Shown here: one piece after another, positions 32,261 to 41,446 of the stretch
Layout of the letters: the number at the start of each line of letters is the position of its first letter
Numbering within the stretch: the stretch's first letter is position 1
Assembly: GCA_005878835.1 (NCBI GenBank)
Contig: VBMV01000047.1
Location: 1 to 64,000, forward strand
Direction: 5' to 3'
Source: Gammaproteobacteria bacterium
GTDB lineage: Bacteria; Pseudomonadota; Gammaproteobacteria; Steroidobacterales; Steroidobacteraceae
Length of the DNA stretch: 64,000 nucleotides
Made by a program: the position numbers and the translations under genes
Notes under the pieces: generated by a model
Databases searched by the model: none
Seen by the model: the letters and a program-made list of their open reading frames with translations, nothing else
Told to the model about the DNA's origin: nothing

Positions 32261-34296
32261 TCCCCGGGGCGGGCCGCGCCTGGCGCCTGGTGGCGTGGCT
32301 GTGGGGCCCGTGGCTGATCGCGACGCTGAGCGCACCGTCACACGCACAGACCGCCCCGCAGGCGCCACCGGCCCCGGCACCCACCTACCAGGATCGCTAC
32401 ATTGCCGGCGGCACCTTGAGTCCCGACCTTTCCACCGAGGGCTACGGCACGAGCGAGACCGGTGGCCTTGCGCGCTCGATACGCATCGATGGTGTCGTCA
32501 GCGTCCTTGACCAGCAAGGTCCGGACGCTCCCCCCCGCACGCACGAGAACGGTGCGATCGTGGACACGCAATGGGACACCGCGTCCTACGGCGCCTGGTC
32601 GGCCGATGCGGCAGCACGCACCGGCGGTTCCAGCCGCCCCGGGGTCAGCCACGACTACCGAACCGCCTCGTTCTCGCTGCACGAGCGGGGCATGCCCTTC
32701 GACGATGGCTGGCAGGCGGACGACGCACTCGGCGATATCAATGCGCCGCTCATCAACCTCGCGCGCGTGCAACCGCGCTTTCTGCTGGCGCAGGGGCCGA
32801 TGGAGGGCGTCGAGACCGAATGGCGGGGCCCGTCGGCGCTGCAGTTCGTGGCCGGCGCCGGCAAGCCGGGCATCTACGACGGCATCAAGGTCCCGACCTT
32901 TCAGACCCTGGGCGGATCCACCGCCACGCTGGGTGCGCAGTGGGCGCCGGCGTCACAATGGGCGCTGGGCGGAGAATTGGCAGCCGCCCGCGATGTCTCG
33001 CTGTACTACCAGCCGCTGGGCACCTTCGCCACGATGGCTACCGAGCGCATCTCTTCCACCACCGGCTTGCTCACGGCCGCGTGGCAGGATGGCGGCTCGC
33101 GCGCGCAGATTAACGTCATCGACGGCACCGTGGGTGGCAACGGCAACTCGCTCGGTGTGTGGGTGGATGCCTCGCACGCCCAGGGCGCAATGACGCAGAC
33201 TTTCGGCGCGTTCCGTATCGACCCCAATCTTGCCTGGGGTAACCAGCTGATTACCAGCGACGCCCAGGGCGGATACTACCGCGTGGACTACCAGAGCCGG
33301 CGCTGGCTGGCGGACTTCGGAGTGGACCAAGTCAGCTCGGTGTCGGGAACGGGCTCCAGCACGACTTTCGTCAACGGCGATGCGCGCTACCAGCTGTCCC
33401 GCGCCCTAGGGCTAGGCGGCGTGGTCAACGTCCGCCGCAGCGCCAGCGCCAGCGCCTGGTCGGTGGAAGCGTACCTCGACGACGCCAACTCCTACGGGAT
33501 CGGCCGCGGACAACTCGACTACGCGACCGATCCGCAAGCCCGGGACGCCACTATCACGCTGCAGCAGACCTGGAACATGCGTGCCGGCACTCGCCTGAGC
33601 ACCACGGCCGCCGTCGACCATATCCGCAGCGCGGCGATCACGAACGTCGAGCAGGACAGCACCGTCGTGCGCCTGGCAGTTTACGGGGGCGGAGACCTCA
33701 CCGCGCGCCTCGCCCTGGATGGCGGCGTCCAATGGGCAACCGCCGTGCAGGGTCAGGCGGCGCCTTCCCGGTCCGCAGATGTTTCACTCACCTGGCAGGT
33801 GGCCCGCGCGTGGTCGGTGCTCGCGAGCTACTACGAGAACCGGGTCGGCTCGTGGACGCCACTGGTCGTGACCTCGCCGCTGGCGCCGCCAACTCCAGCC
33901 GTAATTGCGGCGGCCGGTGAGCGTGGGGTGTTCCTGACCGTGCGCTACCAGGAGGCGCACGGCGCGCACTTCGTGCCGCTGGGTGGTATGCCGGGCTCGG
34001 GATCGGGCCGCCTGAGCGGTGTCGTGTACCTGGACATGAACGAGAATGGCCGCTACGACGCCGGTGAACCCGGCGCTGCGAACGTGACGGTAATCCTCGA
34101 CGGGCGTTTCTCGGTGCGCAGCGACTCCAATGGGCGCTTTGACTTCCCGGCGGTTGCGGCTGGGCACCACGTGCTCAGCGTGCAGGCGGACAATCTGCCA
34201 CTACCGTGGACGCTCGCCAACTCCGGCCGCACCGAGGTCGATGTGGCCACGCGCGCCCGCACCGAAGCCAACATCGGTGCGCTGCGCCTGAAATGA
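32257..34296 (+). CDS. outer-membrane beta-barrel (usher-like) protein with SdrD-B-like C-terminal domain
   Basis: 679 aa with a signal peptide ending SAPSHAQ. The middle (about 140-560) consists of alternating-residue strands with turns rich in D/N/G (for example QWALGGELAAARDVSLYYQPLG, ASAWSVEAYLDDANSYGIG), as in a 20-plus-strand barrel. The C-terminal 90 residues form a Ca-binding Cna/SdrD-B-like fold: GVVYLDMNENGRYDAGEPGAANVTVIL, then RSDSNGRFDFPAV. Classical FimD ushers are about 800-850 aa with a plug and N-domain; I cannot see those, so this is usher-like by context only. Last gene of the five-gene operon. Confidence 0.7.
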   Translation: MIPGAGRAWRLVAWLWGPWLIATLSAPSHAQTAPQAPPAPAPTYQDRYIAGGTLSPDLSTEGYGTSETGGLARSIRIDGVVSVLDQQGPDAPPRTHENGAIVDTQWDTASYGAWSADAAARTGGSSRPGVSHDYRTASFSLHERGMPFDDGWQADDALGDINAPLINLARVQPRFLLAQGPMEGVETEWRGPSALQFVAGAGKPGIYDGIKVPTFQTLGGSTATLGAQWAPASQWALGGELAAARDVSLYYQPLGTFATMATERISSTTGLLTAAWQDGGSRAQINVIDGTVGGNGNSLGVWVDASHAQGAMTQTFGAFRIDPNLAWGNQLITSDAQGGYYRVDYQSRRWLADFGVDQVSSVSGTGSSTTFVNGDARYQLSRALGLGGVVNVRRSASASAWSVEAYLDDANSYGIGRGQLDYATDPQARDATITLQQTWNMRAGTRLSTTAAVDHIRSAAITNVEQDSTVVRLAVYGGGDLTARLALDGGVQWATAVQGQAAPSRSADVSLTWQVARAWSVLASYYENRVGSWTPLVVTSPLAPPTPAVIAAAGERGVFLTVRYQEAHGAHFVPLGGMPGSGSGRLSGVVYLDMNENGRYDAGEPGAANVTVILDGRFSVRSDSNGRFDFPAVAAGHHVLSVQADNLPLPWTLANSGRTEVDVATRARTEANIGALRLK

Positions 34297-34309
34297 TTGT
34301 GCGGCCGCG

Positions 34310-35383
34310 TCAGGGATCTGCGGAACTGATGCAGCCCGCTGCTCCTAAAGAGCGCCACGCCTCAAATACCGCATCCACGGAGAGCTGATCGACGCGCGTG
34401 GAGAGCGGCGGGCCGCCGATGCCGACCACCGCCGACCCGCACGGGCTGCGCGGCAGGTAGTACCTCGGCGACTGGCCGCCGTAGAGCACCGCGAGCGGCA
34501 GGCTCAAAGCGGCGGCCGCATGTGCCGGACCGGTGTCGACCGAGATCATGCTGTGCGCCGACTCGCACAGCGCAAAGAGCTGACGCAGTCCGGTGCTGGC
34601 AACGACCACGCTCGCGAGTCGTGCGGCGACGCGGATCTCCTCGAGCATCGGCACCTCTTCGGGGGAGCCGCACAGCACCAGCACAGCTTCGCTGCGGCAA
34701 GCGTGGATTCTATGCAACAGTTCCGCCCAGCGCTCGAGCGGCCACCATTTGTCGTCCGTGTTCAGCCGGCGCCAGCGTGCGCGCCGCGGCCCCATGCTGC
34801 GATGATTGCCCGGCTGCAGCAGGATGAGCTCACGCCCGTACCAGCCCTGGGCCTGCAGCCAGGCATCACGCTCGGCGCGCTCGGCCGCGAGCACATGCAG
34901 GCGCGGGCCGTCGAGCGCCGCCGCCGCGGGCAGAGGGTAGTCTGTCGCACGCAGCGCCGGCGGCGTGACCGCCCCCAGGTTGACGAGGCCATCGATCCGC
35001 GGTTGAGCAGCGGTATCGCTGCCGATAAAGACGCAGCGGCGCCCGTCGACACCACTCAATCGCAGCATCCGCCGGATTCTGGGCAGCTGGCGGTAGTGAC
35101 GCTCGCAGACATAGATCGGACCGGGCGCGCTGTCACGCAACGCGCGGCGCACGCTTGACCAGGGACGGTCGAGCGGAAAGGGCAGATGGCGATGAAAAGA
35201 CCAGACTCCGGCGACATCTGGGTTGCCCTGGTAAATCGCCGACGTCCAGGATCCGGTGCCGATCACCTGGCACGGCAGGCGGTAGCGCTTGTGCAGCAGG
35301 CTCAGCAGCGCGGTCAGCATGATCATGTCGCCGAGCCGGCAGAAAAAGAAGACCGTGGGTCTCAGGGGTGTAGGGACTTTCAA
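34310..35383 (-). CDS. glycosyltransferase family 9 (heptosyltransferase-like)
   Basis: 357 aa, two Rossmann-like halves. It opens with TVFFFCRLGDMIMLTALLSLLHKRY, the GDxxxxTP-like start of GT9, and has LLQPGNHRS and VLCGSPEE in the second half, then MISVDTGPAHAAAALSLPLAVLYGGQSPRYY, the ADP-heptose-binding signature. It would add heptose or a related sugar to lipopolysaccharide core or a surface glycan. It is convergent with the surface operon and not part of an obvious LPS cluster. Confidence 0.85.
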   Translation of the reverse strand: MKVPTPLRPTVFFFCRLGDMIMLTALLSLLHKRYRLPCQVIGTGSWTSAIYQGNPDVAGVWSFHRHLPFPLDRPWSSVRRALRDSAPGPIYVCERHYRQLPRIRRMLRLSGVDGRRCVFIGSDTAAQPRIDGLVNLGAVTPPALRATDYPLPAAAALDGPRLHVLAAERAERDAWLQAQGWYGRELILLQPGNHRSMGPRRARWRRLNTDDKWWPLERWAELLHRIHACRSEAVLVLCGSPEEVPMLEEIRVAARLASVVVASTGLRQLFALCESAHSMISVDTGPAHAAAALSLPLAVLYGGQSPRYYLPRSPCGSAVVGIGGPPLSTRVDQLSVDAVFEAWRSLGAAGCISSADP

Positions 35384-35427
35384 TGAGGGTCACATGTCGT
35401 TCGCGGGCATCAGCTTATTTTTGTACT

Positions 35428-35433
35428 TATAAT
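35428..35433 (+). promoter_or_regulatory. possible -10 element upstream of the Wzi gene
   Basis: A TATAAT hexamer inside an AT-rich patch (35415-35440) of an otherwise GC-rich 267-base gap. It is 218 bases before the Wzi start, with no good -35, and the patch is nearly symmetrical, so it could also serve the GT9 gene on the minus strand. Confidence 0.3.
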
Positions 35434-35650
35434 GGCTATTCTGTGCAATGAGCAATCGCCCAACACCGTCGAACGGAGCCCATGGCGCGCCGAGCGCCAA
35501 ACAGTCAGCCTAGCTCGCCACTTGACGCGTCCACGGCAGGCTCCAGCTCCAACTTGATAAACCCGTGGCCGTGGCGAGTGTAGCCGTTTTTTTACGAAGT
35601 CTCTCGGCGGGCAAGCAACGCCGCTGCATCGGACGAACCTGACGCCACTC

Positions 35651-37663
35651 ATGACGACACGACGAGGATTGCTGCTGCTTGCGCTGCTGGCCGCACTGCA
35701 GCCTCACGCGTACGCACGCGGCGTAACCCCCTATCTGCCGCTCAATCTGGACCCCGAGGTTGAACGCGAGGTGGAGCGCGTCCTCGTTCTGGGTGGCAAG
35801 CCTGTCATGACCCGACCTATCCCGGCGGCGGTGGTACTGGATGCATTGCCGAAAGCCTGTGAGGTCGATGCGGTTCTGTGCAGTCGCGTCCGCAGAGCTC
35901 TCAAGCAATACATGCAGGACACGGCGGTTGAGTTCACCAGCGTCGCGGGCGCGATCACCAACGGCTCGAAGACCGTGATGCCCAACCAGCACGGCGAAAC
36001 GGCGCAGAGTCCCTTTCAGGTGGCGGGTGCGGCGTACATCCAGCCGAGCGCCTACGCTTTGGTGAATGTGGGCGGTGTGGCTTACCAGGGAAGGGAGAGG
36101 GCGACCGGGTCGCTGATCAGCCTCGGCTTTGACTGGGCACAGCTCGATCTGGGCTTCCGTGATCACTGGTGGTCGCCCATGACCGACAGCGCCATGCTGA
36201 TCAGCACGCAAGCACCGACCATGCCGTCCGTCACTGTCTCGAACTATGACCCGTTGACGCGCCTGGGTTTGCAGTACGAGGTATTTGCCGCCCGCATGTC
36301 GTACTCGGACAAGATCGAGCTCACCAATGGGAATTTGACGCGCGGCTATCCCAAGTTCGCCGGCCTGCACCTGGGCATCGAGCCCGGGAATTCCGGTTGG
36401 TCGCTCGCGGCCAACCGTATCATCGTGTTCGGCGGCGGCGCCGCGGGTGGGCAGTCGATCAGCGGCATTCTCCGGGCATTTTTCAATGCCACCCAGTGCC
36501 AGACCACGGGGTGCGGCACGACCGCCATCATCGGCAAGCAGGAAGCCTCGGTCACGAGCCGATTCATTTTCCCGGGCAGGGTGCCGTTCTCCGTCTATTT
36601 CGAATTCGCTGGCAACGACACGGCTGGCGGCAACAGGTTGCTGTTCTCGAAGACGGATCTTTCGGCGGGCATTCACTTCCCGCGTGTCGGTCCGTTCGAC
36701 GTCACGTACGAGCTCTCCGAGTGGCAGCCGACCTGGTACGTGCACCGCCACAGTGCGGTGCAGACCGGTTACGGCGACGGCATAACGAACTATTTACTCA
36801 GCATTGGCCACTGGTTCGGCGATCAACGGGCGTTCGGCGACGCCGTGGGCGGTCAAAGCAACATGCTGCGTGTGGGGTGGGAGCCCCGACTGGGCGGTCT
36901 TCTCGAAGCACGATTCCGCTCACTCACGAACGATTCCTTCTACTCCGCCAGCGCATATCGCCACGAGAATATGGGCTCGTTGACCTACTCCTACCCGTGG
37001 AAGGATTACGTACTGGGAACCGAGATCGACTACGGGCGTGACGTCTTTGGCGCCCATTACACGCGCTTAGTCGGCTTCCTGCGCTACGGCGACGCTCTGC
37101 ACTCCGATGCCGACTCCGCGGAAGAATCCGGCGACGTTCCGCGCCCCGATCGCGCCGAGATCTTCGTTGACGCCGGCGTCGTCGCCAACCGCGTACTGTC
37201 GGACATCACATCGTGTCATACGATCACACCATCGTGTCAAACGATCACACCGCGCGTTGAGTCAGGCACATCCTATGGGGCCCACGTCGCTCTGGGAGCG
37301 CGGCGCGCGGTCTCGGAGCACCAGGATGTGGGTGTGGCAGTTGAAGCTGACGACATTCAGGGTCTCTCGCTGGTAGGCGCTCGTATCCTCGACTATCGCT
37401 ATCGGTTCACCGGGCCCCTCGCCCTGAGCCTGTTTGGCGGGGCTGCGCGTTACGCCAACGCCACGCCGGCCTATGGCTTCTATCTAGGGGGCGGACTTCA
37501 GTGGCGCGACCTCATGCCGCATTGGGACCTTGGCATCGACTATCGGTACGCCGCCAAACTCGACCGCCTGCGAGTCCTGCCGGGCGAGCCGCAGGGCGGC
37601 TATCGCCCCGACGCGTACTACGATGTGTCCATGGGAACGCTGTACGTGTCGCGCAAATTCTGA
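35651..37663 (+). CDS. Wzi-family capsule assembly outer-membrane protein
   Basis: 670 aa with signal peptide (LLLLALLAALQPHAYA-RG). It shows the Wzi layout: an N-terminal helical segment (LDPEVEREVERVLVLGGKPVMTRPI), then an 18-strand barrel with FDWAQLDLGFRDHWWSPMTDSAMLIST, NRIIVFGGG, and a barrel end with YRYAAKLDRLRVLPGE and LYVSRKF. Wzi binds capsular polysaccharide at the outer surface. A 21-base tandem duplication (37210-37251) repeats an S-C-x-T-I-T-P unit inside a loop. No Wza/Wzb/Wzc genes are nearby. Confidence 0.85.
   Translation: MTTRRGLLLLALLAALQPHAYARGVTPYLPLNLDPEVEREVERVLVLGGKPVMTRPIPAAVVLDALPKACEVDAVLCSRVRRALKQYMQDTAVEFTSVAGAITNGSKTVMPNQHGETAQSPFQVAGAAYIQPSAYALVNVGGVAYQGRERATGSLISLGFDWAQLDLGFRDHWWSPMTDSAMLISTQAPTMPSVTVSNYDPLTRLGLQYEVFAARMSYSDKIELTNGNLTRGYPKFAGLHLGIEPGNSGWSLAANRIIVFGGGAAGGQSISGILRAFFNATQCQTTGCGTTAIIGKQEASVTSRFIFPGRVPFSVYFEFAGNDTAGGNRLLFSKTDLSAGIHFPRVGPFDVTYELSEWQPTWYVHRHSAVQTGYGDGITNYLLSIGHWFGDQRAFGDAVGGQSNMLRVGWEPRLGGLLEARFRSLTNDSFYSASAYRHENMGSLTYSYPWKDYVLGTEIDYGRDVFGAHYTRLVGFLRYGDALHSDADSAEESGDVPRPDRAEIFVDAGVVANRVLSDITSCHTITPSCQTITPRVESGTSYGAHVALGARRAVSEHQDVGVAVEADDIQGLSLVGARILDYRYRFTGPLALSLFGGAARYANATPAYGFYLGGGLQWRDLMPHWDLGIDYRYAAKLDRLRVLPGEPQGGYRPDAYYDVSMGTLYVSRKF
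37210..37251 (+). repeat. 21-bp in-frame tandem duplication in the Wzi gene
   Basis: Two adjacent 21-base units at 37210-37230 and 37231-37251 differ at one base and encode a seven-residue repeat containing cysteine in a predicted extracellular or periplasmic loop. Slippage here would change loop length without a frameshift. Confidence 0.7.
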
Positions 37664-37727
37664 CCGAATCCTGTGAACGCTGACTGGTCGGGCAAATCAA
37701 CGCTGCCCACCGCTGGAGAACCTACGC

Positions 37728-38855
37728 ATGTCTGCGGAAAATGTCTCTCGCGCCAGGACATGGAAGCGGCTCGCGTGGCCGTTGCTGCTGACCGCAGTCG
37801 TGCAGGCAGCGCTGATTCAAGCGCCCAGGGCCGGGGAGGACTCCGGCTCGCGGCCGCGGGTGGATGCCGACGGGGTGGCACATGTACCCGCGATGAGCGT
37901 CCCGCCATCGAGATTCATGAGCCCGGAGGCGCGCAGCAAGTTCATCAAGCTGTTCTCGAATCCCGAGCCGTCGCCGCCTGCGGGTGCGGATATCCGTCTG
38001 GTGCGCGAGCATGACGAGCGAAAGAATGCTCCGTTCGTGGCTCGAGCCCAGGCGCTCTACCCGGTCAATATCGAGGAGCGCGTGATTGGCGGCGTCCGCA
38101 CCAGGGTCATCACCCCGAAGGCGGGCGTCGCGGCGAGGAATCGCGATCGCGTGCTCGTCAACCTGCACGGCGGGGGCTTCCTGTGGGGCGAGGGGAATGG
38201 CGCGCTCACCGAGTCGATACCCATTGCCGGCGTGGGGAAGATCACCGTCATCACGGTCGCATACCGACTGGCGCCGGAGTTCAAGTTCCCTGCGGCAAGC
38301 GAGGATGTGGCGTCGGTCTACCGAGAGTTGCTGAAGGAGCACCGGGCCGCCGATATCGGTATTTATGGGTGCTCTGCCGGCGGCATGCTGACGGCGGAGG
38401 CCGTAGCCTGGTTCCAGCAGGAAAAACTGCCCCAGCCCGGTGCCATCGGGACATTCTGCGGGTCCGCCGGTTCGCTGGGCGGTGATTCGAGTCACCTGGC
38501 GTCCTTGCTCGTCGGCGAGTCGCCGTCTGCGGCTGCTGACACCGGATCCCTGAGCTTGATGCCTTACTTCAGCGAGGCGTCATCCTCGGACCCCCTGGTG
38601 CTTCCGATCAGCTCACAGAGGGTGCTCAGCAGGTTTCCTCCCACTCTGCTGATCGCCGGTTCGCGCGACTTCACAGTGAGCTCGTTATTTCATGCTCAAG
38701 CTGCCCTGACCAGCGTGGGGGTCGAAGCCGAGCTGCACGTGTGGGATGGAATGTGGCATGCGTTCTTCATGGATCCGGATCTGCCCGAGTCGCAACAGGT
38801 CTACCGCGTGGTGGCGAAGTTCTTCGATCGACACCTGGGTGCTCTGCAGCATTGA
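37728..38855 (+). CDS. exported esterase, hormone-sensitive-lipase family
   Basis: 375 aa with a signal/anchor (LAWPLLLTAVVQAALIQA). The HSL oxyanion motif HGGGF near residue 147 and the nucleophile motif GCSAGG near 214 are clear. The acidic residue is in GSRDFTV near 317 and the histidine in MWHAFFMDPDLPES near 345. It would hydrolyse short-chain esters or lactones in the periplasm. It follows the Wzi gene by 64 bases, so may be co-transcribed, and precedes the formamidase-like gene by 93 bases. Confidence 0.87.
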   Translation: MSAENVSRARTWKRLAWPLLLTAVVQAALIQAPRAGEDSGSRPRVDADGVAHVPAMSVPPSRFMSPEARSKFIKLFSNPEPSPPAGADIRLVREHDERKNAPFVARAQALYPVNIEERVIGGVRTRVITPKAGVAARNRDRVLVNLHGGGFLWGEGNGALTESIPIAGVGKITVITVAYRLAPEFKFPAASEDVASVYRELLKEHRAADIGIYGCSAGGMLTAEAVAWFQQEKLPQPGAIGTFCGSAGSLGGDSSHLASLLVGESPSAAADTGSLSLMPYFSEASSSDPLVLPISSQRVLSRFPPTLLIAGSRDFTVSSLFHAQAALTSVGVEAELHVWDGMWHAFFMDPDLPESQQVYRVVAKFFDRHLGALQH

Positions 38856-38948
38856 CCTGTGCACTGCGTACCACCGGCCGGATACGATCCGGCGCGATTC
38901 TCGCCTATCATGAAGAGCGGTCGACAAGAACTTCGTCGGGGAGCCCAC

Positions 38949-40076
38949 ATGAGACCATCACTCGCTGCGCCGGCAACGCTGGCGTTGATCCTCACTGTTG
39001 CCCTTGCGGGCCCTGCGCAGCAGGGAAGCGGCTCTGAAGCCCACGCGCCCGCCGCCGCATCGAAACACTATTTTCTGCCCGCGACGGCGCAGAACGTGCA
39101 ATGGGGCTGGTACGACCCGGGCGAGAAGCCCAGGCTGGTCATCAATTCGGGTGACACCGTGTCCATCGAAACGATCTCGCACTCACTCGGGCAGATCAAG
39201 CCGGGCCTGGACATGGACGGCATCGTGAAGCTGCGGAAGGAAAACGACGGCGGCGGCCCGCACTCGATCACCGGCCCCATTTACGTGTCGGGGGCGGAAC
39301 CCGGCGATACGCTGGAGGTCCGCATACTCAGGATCGTTCCCAAACCCGACGCTTTCAACTTCAACCTGCCGGGCAGGGATTTTCCGACCGTGGGTCTGCT
39401 GGCGCCGGAATTCCCGGAAGGATTCGTGCGTTACTACAAGCTCGATCTGGTCAGGATGCAAACGCAGTTCAAGCCGGGAATCGTGATCGATCTGCAGCCC
39501 TTCCCCGGAACGTTCGCCGTCGGGGTCGACCCGAACGAACCGGACGCCAAGGCCGGGCCGCCCATTCACGATGCGAAAGGGCGCACCAGTACGCTGCGGC
39601 CGTGGAAGAACGGCTCGAACATGGATCTGAACGAGCTGCAGGCCGGTTCGACCCTGTACCTGCCGGTGTTCCTCAAGGGCGGCCTGATCTGGACCGGCGA
39701 TTCGCACTGCCGGCAGGGTAACGGCGAGGTGAACCTCACGGCGCTCGAGTGTGCCTACAAGGAGATCGAGATTCGGCCAATCGTGCGCAAGGACCTGAAG
39801 ACCGACTGGCCCTGGGCGGAAACGAAGAGCGACTGGATCTTCATGGGTTACGACGAAGACCTGAATCAGGCGATGAAGATCGCCGTCGAGCAGACCGTGC
39901 ATTGGCTCGCCAGTCAGCAGATCGTCCCGATGAGCCGCGAGGAGGCGTACGCGCTCGCCTCTATCGTGGGGGACTGTCGTGTGACGCAGGTCGTCGATAT
40001 CCGCAAGGGCGTGCATTGCATGATTCCCAAGCGGGTATTTGTCGGCCACCGGCAAACCGCGCACCAGGGCAACTGA
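38949..40076 (+). CDS. exported acetamidase/formamidase family protein
   Basis: 375 aa from ATG 38949, with an alternative ATG at 38910. A signal peptide (PATLALILTVALAGPAQ) is followed by the FmdA/AmdA fold: GEKPRLVINSGDTVSIETI, GGPHSITGPIYVSGAEPGDTLEVRIL, TFAVGVDPN, STLYLPVFLKGGLIWTGDSHCRQGNGEVNLTALEC, and EAYALASIVGDCRVTQVVD. It hydrolyses small amides such as formamide or acetamide. Most family members are cytosolic, so export is notable. Confidence 0.87.
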   Translation: MRPSLAAPATLALILTVALAGPAQQGSGSEAHAPAAASKHYFLPATAQNVQWGWYDPGEKPRLVINSGDTVSIETISHSLGQIKPGLDMDGIVKLRKENDGGGPHSITGPIYVSGAEPGDTLEVRILRIVPKPDAFNFNLPGRDFPTVGLLAPEFPEGFVRYYKLDLVRMQTQFKPGIVIDLQPFPGTFAVGVDPNEPDAKAGPPIHDAKGRTSTLRPWKNGSNMDLNELQAGSTLYLPVFLKGGLIWTGDSHCRQGNGEVNLTALECAYKEIEIRPIVRKDLKTDWPWAETKSDWIFMGYDEDLNQAMKIAVEQTVHWLASQQIVPMSREEAYALASIVGDCRVTQVVDIRKGVHCMIPKRVFVGHRQTAHQGN

Positions 40077-40143
40077 AGCACTCCGCTCGTCCCCAGTGAG
40101 CTCCGATTCCCCGGGGGCGTTGGGCAGCGTGACGATGCCCGAT

Positions 40144-40344
40144 TTACCTGCGCAGAGCCCACGCGAGGATCGAAATCACCGCGCTGATGAGCAACATGGT
40201 CGTGATCGGAAAGAAAAACTTGAATCCGGGCCGGTCGATGACGATATCGCCTGGCAGGCGAAACAGCGGCAGGCGCTTGACCCAGGACCAGGCCAGGCCC
40301 AGCAAAATGAGGCTCGCACCCAGAGTGATGAGCAGGCGGTTCAT
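40144..40344 (-). CDS. DUF2905 small membrane protein
   Basis: 66 aa, typical of the family. It has two helices (LLITLGASLILLGLAWSWV and FPITTMLLISAVISILAWALR) around the DUF2905 core LPLFRLPGDIVIDRPGFKFFFP. The family has no established function. It is last in line after the HlyD-like gene, 50 bases downstream on the same strand, and is probably a general genomic neighbour rather than a part of the export system. Confidence 0.88.
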   Translation of the reverse strand: MNRLLITLGASLILLGLAWSWVKRLPLFRLPGDIVIDRPGFKFFFPITTMLLISAVISILAWALRR

Positions 40345-40394
40345 CGCTGAAGAGTCTACGACATCGCCCGACCGGGCGGTCGCCGTACGGGCCT

Positions 40395-41444
40395 CTAGCG
40401 GCTCAACTCGCCGAGCAGCGACCCGATGACCTTTCCCAGCCCGGAGGACTCCCAGTCGTAGTGGAAGCGCACCGACACCGGCAGGCCGTGAACCTTCTGG
40501 TTCTCGCTCAAGTGATCCGCGGGCGTCAGGTTCAGCACGACGGTCATCGGACGGAGTCCAAACTGATCGACGAGGTCCACGGGCATGCGTTGCGTCAGGC
40601 GCGGCGGCTCGGCCACGGTGGCAAGCGTGCGCGTGCCGTCCGGGAAGCGGATGGTCGCCTGCATCCCGACCGTGAGGCGAATGCCGAACTTCGGCGAGGT
40701 GTAGGCGATCACCCGCGGGTTGTCGGTGCGCGCCAGGATGACCAGCGGCTCGCCCGGCGTGACGTATTCCCCGGGCTTGGCGGGCGTCTCGAGGACACGG
40801 CCGCCGTAGGCAGAGGAGAGGGTCAGGGAGCGTTGCTGGCGCTCGATGAGGTCGTGGTCGATCTCGGCCGTGTTGACCCCGGCGCGCTCGGCGGCCGCCC
40901 GCGCTTGCAGCACTCCTGCCTCCGCCTCGGCGGTCTGTGACTCGGCTGCGTTCTGCTCCGCGACCGTCGCCGCTCCCTGCTGAACGAGCCCCGCGATCGT
41001 GTCGCGCCGCTCTCCCTGATACCGAAGCACCCGCTCCCGCAGCAGCAGCTGCTCGCTCGCCGCCTTCTGCTGCCGCCGCACTCCCGCGGCGGCCTGCCGC
41101 TCGATCGCGTTGCGCGCCGCGGCCGCGTCGAGCTCGAGACTGTCGAGGACGGCGATCGTCTTCCCTGCCGCGACCGTTTCGCCGGCCAGGACGCCGAGCC
41201 GGTTGATGCGGCCGGACCGCGGTGCGCGGATCTCGTACTGCTCGAGGGCCACGGTGCCGTTGGCGGTCAGAGTGAGCCAGGATCCCACGACTCCGGTCAG
41301 GAGCAGCAGGATGGGCGAGAGCACCGCGAACAGGATCAAGTACCAGGCGATCTTGTGTCTCTGGCTCTTTGCCGTGGCGTAGAGGATCTTCACGCCGTCC
41401 AGCTGCTCGGGTGGACGCTGCCTGGATCTGAAACGCAACTGCAC
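40395..41444 (-). CDS. HlyD-like inner-membrane adaptor of polysaccharide exporter
   Basis: 349 aa from a GTG at 41444, two bases after the stop of the TolC fusion gene and with a GGGAG site. One N-terminal membrane helix (IAWYLILFAVLSPILLLLTGVVGSWL) is followed by a biotinyl-lipoyl half (YEIRAPRSGRINRLGVLAGETVAAGKTIAVLDS), a long Ala/Gln/Glu coiled hairpin, and the second half (YGGRVLETPAKPGEYVTPGEPLVILA). The topology matches adaptors such as HlyD and EmrA. With the TolC-like protein and the membrane glycosyltransferase it should form a trans-envelope conduit. Fourth gene of the operon. Confidence 0.85.
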   Translation of the reverse strand: MQLRFRSRQRPPEQLDGVKILYATAKSQRHKIAWYLILFAVLSPILLLLTGVVGSWLTLTANGTVALEQYEIRAPRSGRINRLGVLAGETVAAGKTIAVLDSLELDAAAARNAIERQAAAGVRRQQKAASEQLLLRERVLRYQGERRDTIAGLVQQGAATVAEQNAAESQTAEAEAGVLQARAAAERAGVNTAEIDHDLIERQQRSLTLSSAYGGRVLETPAKPGEYVTPGEPLVILARTDNPRVIAYTSPKFGIRLTVGMQATIRFPDGTRTLATVAEPPRLTQRMPVDLVDQFGLRPMTVVLNLTPADHLSENQKVHGLPVSVRFHYDWESSGLGKVIGSLLGELSR

Positions 41445-41446
41445 CG

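Noticed and set aside
32257-34296. Classical FimD usher
   Set aside because: Shorter than ushers, without recognisable plug or N-terminal chaperone-binding motifs; called usher-like from context only.
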